DNA of 64,000 nucleotides from Apoda limacodes (taxonomy: Eukaryota > Arthropoda > Insecta > Lepidoptera > Limacodidae). This document shows, piece by piece, positions 44,392 to 56,116 of the stretch. Under the pieces are notes generated by a model. That model worked only from the letters and a program-made list of their open reading frames with translations, made no database searches and had not been told where the DNA came from. Location of the stretch: NCBI GenBank assembly GCA_946406115.1, contig OX291561.1, positions 3,526,273 to 3,590,272 on the forward strand. Reading direction: 5' to 3'. The position numbers and the translations under genes are program-made. How positions within the stretch are numbered: position 1 is the stretch's first letter; every line of letters starts with the position of its first letter.

Positions 44392-45247
44392 AAGGCCGGC
44401 GCTATACAAGTACATGGCGAACACGTTTGTACACATAAAGCCGGCGCTATACAAGTACATGGCGCACACTTTTGTACACATAAAGCCGGCGTTATGCAAG
44501 TACATGGCGCACACGTTTGTACACATAAAGCCGGCGCAATACAAGTACATGGCGAACACGTTTGTACACATAAAGCCGGCGCTATACAAGTACATGGCGC
44601 ACACTTTTGTACACATACAGCCGGCGTTATGCAAGTACATGGCGCACACGTTTGTACACATAAAGCCGGCGCAATACAAGTACATGGCGCACACATTTGT
44701 ACACATAAAGCCGGTGCTATACAAGTACATGGCGAACACGGTTGTACACATAAAGCCGGCGCTATACAAGTACATGGCGAACACGTTTGTACACATAAAG
44801 CCGAAGCTATACAAGTACATGGCGCACACTTTTGTACACATAAAGCCGGCGTTATGCAAGTACATGGCGCACACGTTTGTACACATAAAGCCGGCGCAAT
44901 ACAAGTACATGGCGCACACATTTGTACACATAAAGCCGGTGCTATACAAGTACATGGCGAACACGTTTGTACACTTAAAGCCGACGCTATACAAGTACAT
45001 GGCGCACACGTTTGTACATATAAAGCCGACGCTATACAAGTACATGGCGCACACGTTTGTACATATAAAGCCGGCGCTATACAAGTACATGGCGCACACG
45101 TTTGTACGCATTAAGCCGACGCTATACAAGGAAATGGCGCACACGTTTGTACTCATAAAGCCGGCATTATGCAAGTACATGGCACACACGTTTGTACACA
45201 TAAAGCCGGCGCTATACAATTACATGGCGCACACGATTGTACACATA
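44392..45247 (+). repeat. 45-bp minisatellite, 19 copies
   Basis: The unit is gctatacaagtacatggcg, then (a/c)acacgtttgtacaca and taaagccggc, and repeats every 45 bases without length change. Because 45 is a multiple of three, several frames are open on both strands (up to 282 codons), for example the 15-residue unit AGAIQVHGEHVCTHK. Single-base variants recur in order (aac/cac in one position, ttt/gtt in another, gcg/gtt-atg in a third), giving a blockwise pattern. The plus frame starting MSFDFFNSLSHK at 44359 is the only one with a non-repeat start; nothing else suggests a protein. Confidence 0.95.
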
Positions 45248-45859
45248 TCTGGAGCCGGTTAAAGCACAACCCATTCTGTTTACACAAAATATTTGTGTAA
45301 TAATGGCACACAGCCTTTTTTTTGCCGTTTCACTCGTGAAAGTAAACATACATCATAGGTAACTGAAGTAAATACATTGACCGGCAAATGCTATAATATT
45401 TTGCGGTGATTAAAAAAAAATTACCATTACGCACTCGTGCAGTTATGGCAAAGTAAAAAACACACGTGATTATAAATCACGTCAGCTGCATTATTGCTAT
45501 TATACCTAAAAGGTTTGTAATAAGAGTCCGTTTTATGAACAAGCGTGTAGAAAAAGTATTATAACTAATTTTCGAAATGACCTTTTTATCAGCTGAAGGT
45601 ACTGTTAATCCTAGGTCTCAATTGTCTCGGCACGGCCTAGACGAAAAGCCGAACGACCTAACCTCATTAGAAATAATTTATCTTCAATTCGTTTTATCGC
45701 TTCGTAAATTGGATTTAGCAATTCCCAGCACTCAAGACAAGCTTTAATTTAATAAAACCAAAGTTTACGTTCTTCGTTTGAGCTTTGAAAGAATAAATCT
45801 CTGGGTGAATTCGAAACGCTACACTGGAACGCTAGGTGTGCCCGCGTTTTCAGTCTTGA
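45248..45859. other. No gene seen
   Basis: Non-coding. The block tctcggcacggcctagacga near 45630 resembles the start of the GC-rich block at 8960, but too briefly to call. Confidence 0.4.
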
Positions 45860-45930
45860 TAATCTTCGTCAGCCGGAAAACACCCCCTGCTGAATGTAAG
45901 CCTTCCCCTAATGTCACTACAACTGTTGGT
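45860..45930 (-). mobile_element. RTE-type LINE 3' end scrap
   Basis: The plus strand shows cgtcagccggaaaacacccc, ctgctgaatgtaagcc and ttcccctaatgtcac, the reverse complement of the RTE C-terminal coding end (GEA-V-QWTSSG-like). Confidence 0.65.
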
Positions 45931-46880
45931 TCTGAATGACATAGGCTGATGAAATTCGGAAAATAGTTTACTTGTCAGTTTTATTTTTCGCAGTCATCTA
46001 AATTTTCAGTTGCATTCTCCTAGATACCTTCCTACCCTACCTACTCCCTTATTGCGCCAGAAGCATTGCATCAAATTGAATTTTTACGTAAAAAGAAGTA
46101 AATAATTGTTTTAATAAATTTATTATAGTATTGCAATTTTAATTTGTGTTTTTGTTATTATCTATTTTTACTTTCCAATACATACAGTTCAATTTTAAGG
46201 TAGTAGGTACTTTAATATATTAATATTTATTACTAAAGTACGTACTACTTTTTATTCCATACATTATTTATTTTTTACAATTATTTTAATTTTTTACACA
46301 AGTTAACTAGATCGACCCTTAGCTGGTGCTCGCACTATGACAATGTTAAGAGTGATAGGCAAAACCATAATGTTTTTTTTTTTCTGTGGGCCTAAAACCG
46401 TCTAAAAACATACAACAATGAATCATGAAAAAAATGATAATGATATAAGTATGTACTTATAGTAAGTATATGTACCTATAATAAGTATATGTACCTATAA
46501 TAAAAAATTAAAAAAGGTACAATTAAACAACCGTTGCATGTCCCCACTGATAATAATCTTCTTATAATTTTAAAGTTTAATTCAAGCAAGATCATAAACT
46601 CAGAAATAATATGAATCAAATGCAAAACTTCCAATATCACGACTGACTACCCGCTCAGACCTGTCGAAAGCTAAATGCAGTTTGTTTCTAAGTTGAACTG
46701 ACAAGCTCTGAAGTAGCATTGAAAGCTAACTTGAACTGCTTGCATTTGACAGAGATCGAGCCACAAATCTCTGAAACTAGATTACGTCTGCTTACTTAAG
46801 TTAGTTGCAAGACTTCGTAACTCACTCGGTAAAGTACCTCTGTTGACTTGACTTACCCCATTTTTAATTAATAAATCAGC
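45931..46880. other. No gene seen
   Basis: AT-rich. A short 21-base direct repeat of a tatgtacctataataag type lies at about 46449-46505. Confidence 0.5.
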
Positions 46881-47150
46881 GTTTTTAGGGTTCCGTACCC
46901 AAAGAGTAAAAAATGGGACTCTATTACAAAGAATCCGCTGTCCGTTCGTCCGTCTGTCACCAGGCTATTTCCATGAACCGTGATAGTTAGACGGAAGAAA
47001 TTTGTAGAAGATGTATTTCTGTTGCCACTATAACAACAAATACTAAAAAACACAAACAAATAAATATTTAGGGGTCTCTCACACAACAAACATGATTATT
47101 TTTGCCGTTTTTATAGATAATGGTACAGAATCTTTACTCGCACTTGTTTA
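46881..47150 (-). repeat. Family A repeat, reverse
   Basis: It starts tttttagggttccgtaccc and ends with ttttatagataatggtac, atcttt and actcgcactt. Shorter than the other near-complete copies. Confidence 0.8.
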
Positions 47151-47800
47151 ATGACATATCCAATCTTTATAATTAACTTAATCTATCACTTTTTATTTAT
47201 TAAATTTTTTGCTGTAAATGGTTTACAGCTATCACTGTGCTAAAAATCATGTAAATTGTAAGCACCGTTACGACGTTAGGAATAGTGTAAATTTATTTCC
47301 GTGGGAACTCTTGATCGGGATGAAAAGTATTGATATATCTCTGCGCTAAATAATCAGATCATATCCTTGCTAAAAAGTTCCTTTTTTTTACTTGACTTAT
47401 AAATATGGATATTTTGAACTTATACTTCACTTAAAAACTTATGTTGTATTGTTATTTATTATATTATGTGTTGTTTGCCTTTGACCATCCGTTCTAAATA
47501 TTGATGACAGAATTTTTGAAATCGGACAAGTACGAGTATAGGCCGCGGAACCTAAGTCGAGCGGTGAGCGAAACGTGTGGAGAGGATGTTTGCGCATGAG
47601 AACTGTCGCGCACGAAATATTAATAAATTTATGATAACAGATATTTTGTTATAATCTTTTATGTATTAATTGTAAAAATATATTAATCATTGGAAAAACG
47701 CGATAAAAAATTAGACCAGAGCGGGAATCATTTTTTTATTAATTTAAGTTTTTACTTCTAGGTGAACTTACACCCTATTTGTATGTTAAATACCTCATAC
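47151..47800. other. No gene seen
   Basis: AT-rich spacer with one GC-richer patch (47540-47610) lacking motifs. Confidence 0.5.
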
Positions 47801-48596
47801 GACAGCTCAATGAGAATATGTGCAATAAAAAAACCACCGGTTCGGAATAATTTACTACCGAGAAGAACTGGCAAGAAACTCAGCAGTTAATCTTTTATAT
47901 TTTCTCAACTTCATACTGTAATACAATATAGCCTTGTAACATAATGTAATTTACAATGTTTTAATTTAAAAAAATATTTCAAATGCACCAATACCAATCC
48001 AAATTAATAAGTTCATCCAAATTAATAAGTTCATCCAAATTAATTCATCAACTTTGAAATAGCTTTTTTCATTGGACTTTCTTTGATATATATTTTAAAT
48101 TTATTTGAAGATAAATTAACTACATGTTCTGGAATTTATTGTAAGAATATTAACATTGTATTGCAAATAAGCTATGTACCTTCTGAAGACGACATTTTGG
48201 AAATACCAGTTTATCCTTATTCCTTGTTTTAACACTGTGTAGGTCACAGTAAGTGATAATTTTTGCGAAAGTACATTATACAAGGGAAGATATATTTACA
48301 AAGAACAGTTAAAATATCAATTTTTAGATTGGCCAAACTGCTCTCTGTTGCAAAATAAAGCTGCTGTATTAATATCAGCTGCCTAACCCCAAAGCCAGCA
48401 GTGTAACATCTGTAAGCTGCCTAACTTTTCTGACTGCATAAGCAGCTGAACTAAGTTTTCCTGCAAGATCTGAGATGTGAGGGTTCCACTGCAGCCTATT
48501 GTCTACTGTAATACCTAGAAGCACTATTTAGTCTAATAGTTCTATTTCTTCTCCGCTTAAGCATAATTTTGTAGTTATATTTCTGACATTTGGACA
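47801..48596 (-). mobile_element. Jockey-like LINE 3' half
   Basis: The minus strand reads VLLGITVDNRLQWNPHISDL, AGKLSSAAYAVRKVRQLTDV, then after breaks DLHSVKTRNKDKLVFPKCRL, the region behind the reverse transcriptase of Jockey-group LINEs. The 3' UTR has gccagttcttctcggtagta and gaaccggtggtttttttat. Several stops and deletions. An 18-bp repeat (atccaaattaataagttc, about 2.5 copies) is at 47998-48043. Confidence 0.75.
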
Positions 48597-48765
48597 TGTG
48601 GAATGAGCTCCCTGCCAAGATTTTCTCTATGGACTACAGTATGGGGTTCTTCAAGAAAGCGCCTGAGTGATACCCCTGGTGTTACAAGCGTAAATAGGCT
48701 ACGGTGACCGCTTACCGTCAGGCGGACCGTAAGCTTGTTTGCCACCTTAGTGGCATAAAAAAAAA
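48597..48765 (+). mobile_element. LINE 3' end with poly-A tail
   Basis: It matches the LINE at 8335-8872: tggaatgagctccctgccaa, tatggggttcttcaagaaag, ggctacggtgaccgcttacc and a closing A run (48757-48765). 5'-truncated, inserted into the transposase pseudogene that follows. Confidence 0.85.
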
Positions 48766-49640
48766 CAACGGAATTGGATTAGTGAGGCATTATTTGTGTT
48801 CTGAGCCATTTCTCATAGTTATATAGTTCATCATGGTAGTCCCCTGAATTAGTACTAGCTTTAAAAGTAAGTAAAACTTTTTGTATAAATCCATTTTCAG
48901 ATTCTGCGTGAACAATGACAATTTGTTGGCCCTTTGAAATAGATTTTTTATGCCCTTAGTGGTCCCGTCAGTCAAGGCTTTTGGAGTAGATTGCGAAGAA
49001 TCTACGTAGGATTCATCGGTGTATACAATAGGTTTAACCTCTTGTCGATATTTTTGTATTTTACTTAAATACTCAATTCTTTGTAAACTACGGTACTTTA
49101 CGGTTATTTTCAGTCATTTTCCACTGAAAACCTTCTTGAAAAAAAAGTTCTTGAGAATTCGCCTAAGACTTCGCTCTGAGCCTTGAAAGTTCATATCATC
49201 ATATCTCCCTCTAATTTTCTTTTCAGCTTTCCAATGGTGGAAAGTTCATAATTTGTTTTGTGGTAATTGTGTAAACACCTCTTTACAACTCCTTGATCAA
49301 AATAATTGATATTGGTAACCGGTTTGGTTCTAGAACATTTTTTTCCAGCCGTTCTGAAAACTGAAATCAAATCGGAAGTTTTTGCTTCAGTGGAGATATT
49401 CCTTGCCGTTGCAATTAAGGTATTTTAAGCCTCTGCAGTACGTTTTTGGACTTCTGAATCACTCAATAAACAGCTAAATTTCATATTTTTTGTCTTATTA
49501 ACTTGCGCAGAATGTTGAGTCTGGTTTTGACTCTCAGCAGTGATGTTCGTGTGATTGAGTAGCATAGTCATAGCTTGGTCGATCTGACTTTTAATTTTTT
49601 TCAAGCAATCAACTACTTCACAAGTCTCTCTCTAAAAAAA
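48766..49640 (-). pseudogene. IS630/Tc1-related transposase pseudogene, truncated
   Basis: Reading the minus strand across frames: YHKTNYELSTIGKLKRKLEG, a FQGSERSLRRILK-like part, then YRSLQRIEYLSKIQKYRQEV, KPIVYTDESYVDSS (first catalytic Asp), SKGQQIVIVHAESENGFI, SGDYHDELYNYEKWLRTQ and MPH-SNSVV. The text is close to a DDE transposase family I know from insects with a GDYHD-(M/F)N--NYEKWL stretch. The copy stops just before the VVLDNA-type second Asp, exactly where the LINE poly-A tail begins. It has many stops and frameshifts. Confidence 0.7.
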
Positions 49641-50619
49641 GCAATGCACGTCGTACACCATTTAGCGTGCCTGTCTTCTCAAAACACTATGTTTTCTAGG
49701 AATATTCACAGTTAAAAAACAACTTAAAGAAAATAAACAAAACAACTAACAAATTAATTATCAACCATAATAATACAATTCTAATGAATGCAACTGTGTC
49801 AGAAGTTAAATAAAAAGACAATATTTTTTTTTGACATATTGTTATTTTTAAATTCAACCTTAAAATCTATGTATTTACATGGATGTAATATAATATTTTT
49901 ACTGGATATTCACAATTTCGCATGGTGTGGAAAATACCACGCGAATACAAATGCGTTAGTAACGTAAATGTAACAATTACCTAGTATTTTACCACATATC
50001 TAGTAAATTGTTAGTATCACGAATGCATTATCTTTGCTGGAAAACACAGTATGTACAACACACAATACTAAATTAAATATTAAGACTACTAAATTAAAGA
50101 TTCTCTGGCATAATTTCATGTGAAAGAATTTGTTTCCGCGACAGTACACATTATGATGAGGTCTATAACGCGTCATAACTAGAGGTCATTAAACCGGAGA
50201 TAAGTAAAAAATCGGTTTTACGATAGTAATGCTCACTGCATCAGGATTTGGTTTCTGTGGAAATTTTGTTATATACACTAAAACTCACCAAAGTTTTAGG
50301 GCAGTTAGATAAATATTGTAAATCAAACAAAAAAAAACATTTATATATAAATGTAGAAAATATTTGGGAATGTAATGTATGATAGAATAATATACCATTC
50401 TAAAACATAATAAATGATTCAAAATAAAATAAATAAAAAGAAAAATGTGTGTAAACCCGATTATTTGAAACAAAGTGCACCCCTCGCACCCCGCGTCCCT
50501 ACATCAAACACATCTAAAAAATGAATTCAGCGCATTCAAGGTCATCGCTAATCTTAGGTGCCGGCAAGTATACCTAGGTTTGGAAATTACCTCCTACATG
50601 CTTTATAAGAACTTTACTT
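49641..50619. other. No gene seen
   Basis: AT-rich; no supported feature. Confidence 0.5.
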
Positions 50620-51182
50620 TTCTATACTAACATTATAAGGAGGAAAGATGTGATTGTTTGTTTGTATTTAATAGGCTCCGAAACTACAGGACCGATTTTA
50701 AAAATTCTTTTACCATTAGAAGCCGACATTATCCCTGATGAACATAGACTACTTTTTACCGCGGGTAAATGCTTCATTCCTACGAAAAACGGGTAATAGG
50801 ACAACGGGTAGTAAGAATTATCCTTCCGTACATTCTTAATTACTTAATTACGTAATTACTTCCTTTTCCACATAACTTCTAAACGGCTCAACCGTTCACC
50901 GTCAAATTTTATATGGGTATTTTGGTGGTTTTCTGTATGATTTAAAAATACAATTGGACTCGATAGGTGGCGCTGCTGTTGGTATGTCAACTATTAAACG
51001 GCTTTACCGATTGGGTTGAAATTTTGTATGTGTAGTTCCATGGTTTCACAGACACGAATGTTTTATGCCATTAAAGAGGAAAGATTTGATTGTTTTTTTT
51101 TCTATAATTGAGGAGTTGCCGTAAGAAGCTACACCGATAACGAAATTTAGGGCGGGCGAAGCCGCTGGCAGAAGCTAATTGT
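50620..51182 (+). repeat. Family B repeat, longest copy
   Basis: It starts tatactaacattataaggag, gaaagatgtgattgtttgtt, then aataggctccgaaactacag and later a second aagaggaaagatttgattgt; it ends gggcgggcgaagccgctggc, agaagctaatt. The two starts suggest a nested or duplicated copy. Common in lepidopteran genomes as I recall. Confidence 0.7.
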
Positions 51183-52106
51183 TAATAATTTTATTAATAA
51201 AATATTAATAGTTTAGTGTACCTATACAACTTAACAACCTATAAAAATTTCGACTTATATAATAAAATATTGATTATTCTCCCCAAAAATCATGATACCC
51301 AAGACAAGACTTCTTACCTAAAACTATTTTTTTAACTCTTTTTAATGAAACCTTCGTCTATAATATTGTGTATTTTGATTAAACGTAGAGTCGACTATGC
51401 AAATGCCATTACTATATTTACTTTTATTCAAAAACATTTCGCTGAAATTACTAAGTGTATCAAACACAATCCGTGTGCATGACAGATTGTCTTGTTTACC
51501 AAACTGCTTGTTAAGTTAACGCTGACTGTGCTTAAGTTCATCACGATCTTGAGAGTTAACAAGTTCTAAATAAACTGGTTTTGAACAATAAAGTTGAGTC
51601 AGTAGTTTTCGTGAATCGCAAAACAGAACAATAATTCCTTTATATGTTTTTGAGTGCTAACTATTTCGCAAGTGATATGACTGCACGACTGGTTTGGAAC
51701 CAAAAGGTTTGAATATTTGTTCGTTTATTGTTTTTATAACTCAAAAATGGCTAAACGAATTAATTAAAATCTTTCACTAACAGTTTGCTAATAGCAACTA
51801 CTTATAATAATCCTAAAAGGGTTTGTATCCAAACAGGATTACCATAATTGTTGTTTACTGTTGAAGATAAAATAGGTTTAAGAAACAGGGATAAATTCAA
51901 ACCATATATACTAATAGGGCATAAAAAATTTAAACCCAATAAACAAGAATGTACGTATGACGTGTATGTTCTATACTGCATAAACTGTAGTATGTCCGCA
52001 TTCGACAGTAACTTACTTTAACCTACTGGCTTTTATGAAAACCTATTCTTAGGTTTGTTACCTAAAAATAGGGTTTTAGGGTAGGCCACAGAGCAAGAAA
52101 CAACAA
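51183..52106. other. No gene seen
   Basis: AT-rich spacer. Confidence 0.5.
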
Positions 52107-52610
52107 TTGACACAAATATCAACAGCAAAACATTTTAGAAAAAATGACACAGTTTTCAAGTTAAACTATTTAGAACTAAAACTAGTAAAACTAGTAAGCA
52201 CTCAACGAGACAAAAGCTATATTTATTTTATATTGCCCGGCGAAACTTCACAATTACCTCGAGCCGTCGACAAACGACAATACAATGAATTTGTTTCTAG
52301 TTCAACGTCGGAGTTGTTATGGAAGGTGTTTGTTTTGTCACAGACGACTATAAATTTATCCTCAGAGCGTGACTTGTCGACTTCCTTAATTACTTTTAAC
52401 TACGTTGAAAACAACATTTTTATAGGAATTTACTGTCGCCTTTTCTGTCCAAAAACGTATTTATTTATTTTATGTATATTATTATTATTATTATTATGTA
52501 TATTTTTTTTGCTCGTAATTAAAAATATATGTTATTTATTTAACAACTACAAATACTCAACAAAGTCAAGAAATTATAAAATTAATATTAAATTAAAAAC
52601 TAATAATTAA
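52107..52610 (+). other. Unrecognised 167-codon open frame
   Basis: An open frame with a hydrophobic stretch of about 25 residues (LFILCILLLLLLCIFFLLVI) from an (ATT)n tract near residue 120, preceded by polar sequence with no domain I recognise. The TAA-poor frame and the microsatellite argue for chance. The sequence at 52590-52640 recurs at 57545-57595, so its end lies in repeat DNA. Confidence 0.15.
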
Positions 52611-52647
52611 CTAAAATAAAATCTACAAATAAAAAACCTGTTCCAAG

Positions 52648-52763
52648 TTGACTTCAACGAGGAAATATTTATATATACTACTATATATACATATATATAT
52701 ATAGTAGTATATATACATATATATATATAGTAGTATATATAAATATTTCCTCGTTGAATTGCA
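52648..52763. repeat. Fold-back palindrome
   Basis: Two arms of about 35-45 bases are inverted copies: left gttgacttcaacgaggaaat then atttatatatactac; right, read backwards, gttgcaattcaacgaggaaa then tatttatatatactac. The middle is TA-rich with a tagtagtatatatacat direct repeat. The right arm's coding side belongs to the end of the next pseudogene (AIQRGN). Confidence 0.9.
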
Positions 52764-53095
52764 ACTGTTAATAACTGCCAGCTATTCTGTCGTGAGACAC
52801 ATCGACCAAACGCTTAGAAATAGCTTTAAACAAAAGATAAGTCCCCGGCGAGGGCATGCAAGTGGCATTCCAAACTAATGGTCGACCCATTTTCCAAGGC
52901 ACAAGACTCATGCCATCAGGCTTCTTACCATCATCTCTAAATATACTAACAGGCTCTAAAATGGCAGGAGTGTTGATGCTCACTAGAGCTCGACGTATAA
53001 TGTCATTGAGGCTGCTGTGGCGAAACGTTCTGCCTGCGCTTCGAACACATGATAAGCCATGGTGACCGAGGGGATCGATCATGTCGCCGCATTAA
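52745..53095 (-). pseudogene. Endonuclease-like C-terminal domain of a mobile-element protein
   Basis: Minus strand: CGDMIDPLGHHGLSCVRSAG, RHSSLNDIIRRALVSINTPA, ILEPVSIFRDDGKKPDGMS, LVPWKMGRPLVWNATC, then after a deletion DRIAGSY and, one frame over, AIQRGN. The H-HGLSC--SAGR, PDG and (V)W(D)AT pattern recalls a conserved C-terminal domain found in reverse-transcriptase-linked repeat proteins of many animals; a nuclease-like PD...D-T fold is possible. In this copy the usual Asp of WDATC is Asn (WNATC), and the segment between ATC and the end is shortened. The frame is otherwise open for 104 codons from 53082. A pseudogene of a mobile gene is most likely. Confidence 0.55.
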
Positions 53096-53450
53096 CAACG
53101 ATGGGGTATATTAGTAACCGCTCCTACACGTAAGCAAGATGCAAGTCGGAATGTGGAATTATCCATTAGGGTGCCTGTGTTTGCAGATGGAAGCGCCTGT
53201 AACCAAAGCCCTGACTCTCATGTTGAAGCTGCTAGAAGACGAGCACGATCTGCAGAATTGTCAGCCGTTTCCAAAAATATTTTCCGGTTCAATTCGCAAA
53301 GCGGCCCGTCCCACAATCTTTGTGATGTTGAAACAATAGGAAAGTCAGTATTTGGACAGGCAAGACTTCATGTGTTTTTAGCTTCATTTAAGAATGAGTA
53401 CATATCGATAAAAGAGAAGAGTTTTTGCTATGAATAAAATTTACATATTT
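53096..53450 (+). other. Unrecognised open stretch
   Basis: A 94-codon frame (53153-53437) contains SPDSHVEAARRRARSAELSA and FGQARLHVFLASFKNEYIS. It has a protein-like composition but no family I recognise. It lies head-to-head with the preceding pseudogene. Confidence 0.2.
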
Positions 53451-55543
53451 ATTTCTTGTTGCTCTAATTTGATAATTTGCCATTAAACTTATTAATGGCA
53501 AGGAAGAAAGTAGAAGAAGTGCAAAGATTTACGTATATGCGGGTACTAAGATTATTTTTTTCACAAGTGACTAGAAGTGCGAAATTGATTTTTAAAGTAG
53601 AGTGAAAGCGAAAGATTAAGTGAACGAAGCCCCGTATATCTTTGTGGGTAGTCAAAAGATGTCTGAAAACACGTTTGGCTGTTTATAGGGGTTTGAGGTT
53701 TCGGGACTGATCTGAATGTTGTGAGTGGTAAAAGAAACGTGAAACTAGAACTATTGATGTGGTAATAAGAACATTAGTTGTAAAAAACATTCTTAAATGC
53801 ACTTAAAATTTAGATAAAGGCAAACTTTATTTTTCCAGCTTTGTGAAGTAGGTACTGGAGTACTGGTGTGAGTGTTTAAATGAGAGAATAAAAAGAAATA
53901 GTGCAGTACGCGAGAGTTGGGAAGAACGAGATGTAGAGACAAGGATTTCGAAAGGTGTGTAAAGGTGATTTGCTTAATGACGTGTATAAAAGGAATAGCA
54001 AAAAATATAACCCTTGGCAGTCGGGTAAAAGATAGAAGTGTAGTTAGTAAGCAATTGGAATCAATCAAACAACCTGCGGCAATCAAGTATTATGTTAGTT
54101 ATCGGCAACCATTTCATCGTAAAACCCAATAGTTATTTTAATAAGGTGTCATTTTCACATACATTAATATTGAATAAATTTAAATAAACTTGTGTTATTT
54201 ACACATACTACCAGGTATATTTGTTAACATAACTCCGTGTGTAAAGGCATCATAATATGAAACACTGAAACAATCCTTTGTGTTTCTGTTTCTGCATTGC
54301 TTTGATTAAATTTTCAAACCTGTCTCTTCCACAGAGCAAGCTTTTATCCCAGAATTATAAAATGAATCGTGTTAGAATTCAGTACTTCATTCCTATAATT
54401 ATTTAATGATAGTATTTACGATTTAGTTTATAAATGAAATAATTAATTACTATGTGTGTCTGTATAACAACACGCTTTAATCCCCAGTAAGGGAATCAAT
54501 GTCCTAGTTCTAATAGTTCATTAATAACTGGCAAAGGAATTATATTTTTTTGATTCTGATCTTTCATGTTAAATGACTGATTACACACACATAAAGTCAT
54601 CTTAGTTCTGAGACACTGATTCCGAATTATATAGATAGTATTGTGGTGATGAGGTTACCACTTAGCACGCATACTTATATTTGGAGCTAAAAAATATATC
54701 TAATGTGTATTTAAAAGATCGTTTAACTATTTTTTTTTAAGTAATTCGTTAAATTAATTATTTCATATAGGTATACAATTGTATTTTTCTATAGTCTTGT
54801 TTAAGAGTTAAATGAGTCAGTAAAAGAAACGACATGGTCGAGTAAAAACAAAAGAACTTCAATATTTTAAGTTTTTTTTTAAGAATTTAAGGAATTTTAA
54901 GCGTTTTTTAACAGTTAATGTGATATTTAACCAATATTTTAAGCCTAGTGAAATCATGAAAGAATTGGAAAACCCTATTTCTGCAGGCAAGACTAGTTTC
55001 TCACCCCTTAGGATGTAATACAATTTCTATTGGTACTTGCGACTGCACATTAGGCGACAGTCGCGGCGCATTGCGGGCAGTTTTATAGAGGTCGCTACAA
55101 ATCTATCGACATCATGTCATTTACACATTTTCCTTGACTTGATTCTAAACTAAAGTAAGATAGATCTTCAAGTTCTTGTCGAAATTAATACTTTGTGCTA
55201 CTATGTTAGCATTGTTACTATTTGTAGTTGATCTCATAATTTGAAATATAAGGTTTTTCAAAATAATATTGTTACATCGATTTTTTATTAAATTTTTGTA
55301 GTTACTTCGACTTTGCTTAAAAATCTTTAAAATTGATATATTTTTTCTTTATTTTCTAAAAGCTGTTAAAAGCTTAAAGTTAATATTTATAAAAAACACA
55401 AACTGGTGTCATAAAACATTGCAAGTAGTGCATAACTTGTAAAACAAACTCTAAATAACATTTAAATTTGATTTCAAAAGTATCATGAATTCAGCTAAAA
55501 TTTCGAGAAACTATGGTCCAACATTTTACCAGATTCTAAGGAC
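53451..55543. other. No gene seen
   Basis: AT-rich. At 55040-55070 the imperfect inverted repeat gcgactgcacattaggcgac, agtcgcggcg forms a short hairpin. The 97-codon minus frame at 53793-54086 has no recognisable domain. Confidence 0.45.
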
Positions 55544-55544
55544 G

Positions 55545-55669
55545 TTTGTGCACTGACTCGTATTCAGTTCGTATCGTATCCGTGTTATTTACGTACATAA
55601 TGAAAACGAATCAAAAATTTACTCGAACAAAAGTCACGAAAACGAATCGAATACGAACCAGTGCACAAG
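55545..55669. mobile_element. Short fold-back element (MITE-like)
   Basis: Inverted termini of about 30 bases: tttgtgcactgactcgtatt, cagttcgtatcg on the left; cttgtgcactggttcgtatt, cgattcgttttcg on the right read inward. Total about 125 bases, no coding content. No target duplication could be fixed. Confidence 0.65.
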
Positions 55670-56043
55670 CACACTTTTTAGTAGTAATTTCGATGTTAAT
55701 TATACGCATTGACAAAATGTGCTGAGTGCAGCATTATTTGAAGAAATAATATTTTCAGGACAACGTTTGTCCCAAAAAAGAAGTTGGTAAAGTCATGTTT
55801 ACATTTTTTTACATTTTGTGTCAATGACGTTATACATATTTTGCCATTTTATAGTTTTGATGAAAAATTCGTAATTATTACTACGAACAATAATATATAC
55901 TTGTGGTAAAAAATCATTAACTACCCCTTATCCTGTAGCTATGTATAAGTACACCATTTGAATATATACAACTATGTTTTGAAATAATAATATCTGTTAA
56001 ACAGGTGTCTGCTATTTTCATCAGAGTAATATTCAGAAAAAAT
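55670..56043. other. No gene seen
   Basis: AT-rich spacer. Confidence 0.5.
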
Positions 56044-56116
56044 CGGACGGACGGACGGACAGCGGAGTCTTAGTAATAGGGTCCCGCTAATTACGCTTTG
56101 TGTACGGAACCCTAAA
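56044..56116 (+). repeat. Family A 3' end scrap
   Basis: It has cggacggacggacggacagc, ggagtcttagtaatagggtc and cggaaccctaaac. Confidence 0.85.

Noticed and set aside
44359..45262. Long repetitive ORFs (up to 282 codons) as a repetitive secreted or structural protein
   Set aside because: The 45-bp period is a multiple of three, so openness in several frames on both strands is automatic. Changes do not obviously favour third positions.
52107..52610. Membrane protein gene
   Set aside because: The hydrophobic segment is encoded by an (ATT)n microsatellite and its 3' end lies in repeat DNA shared with 57545-57595.
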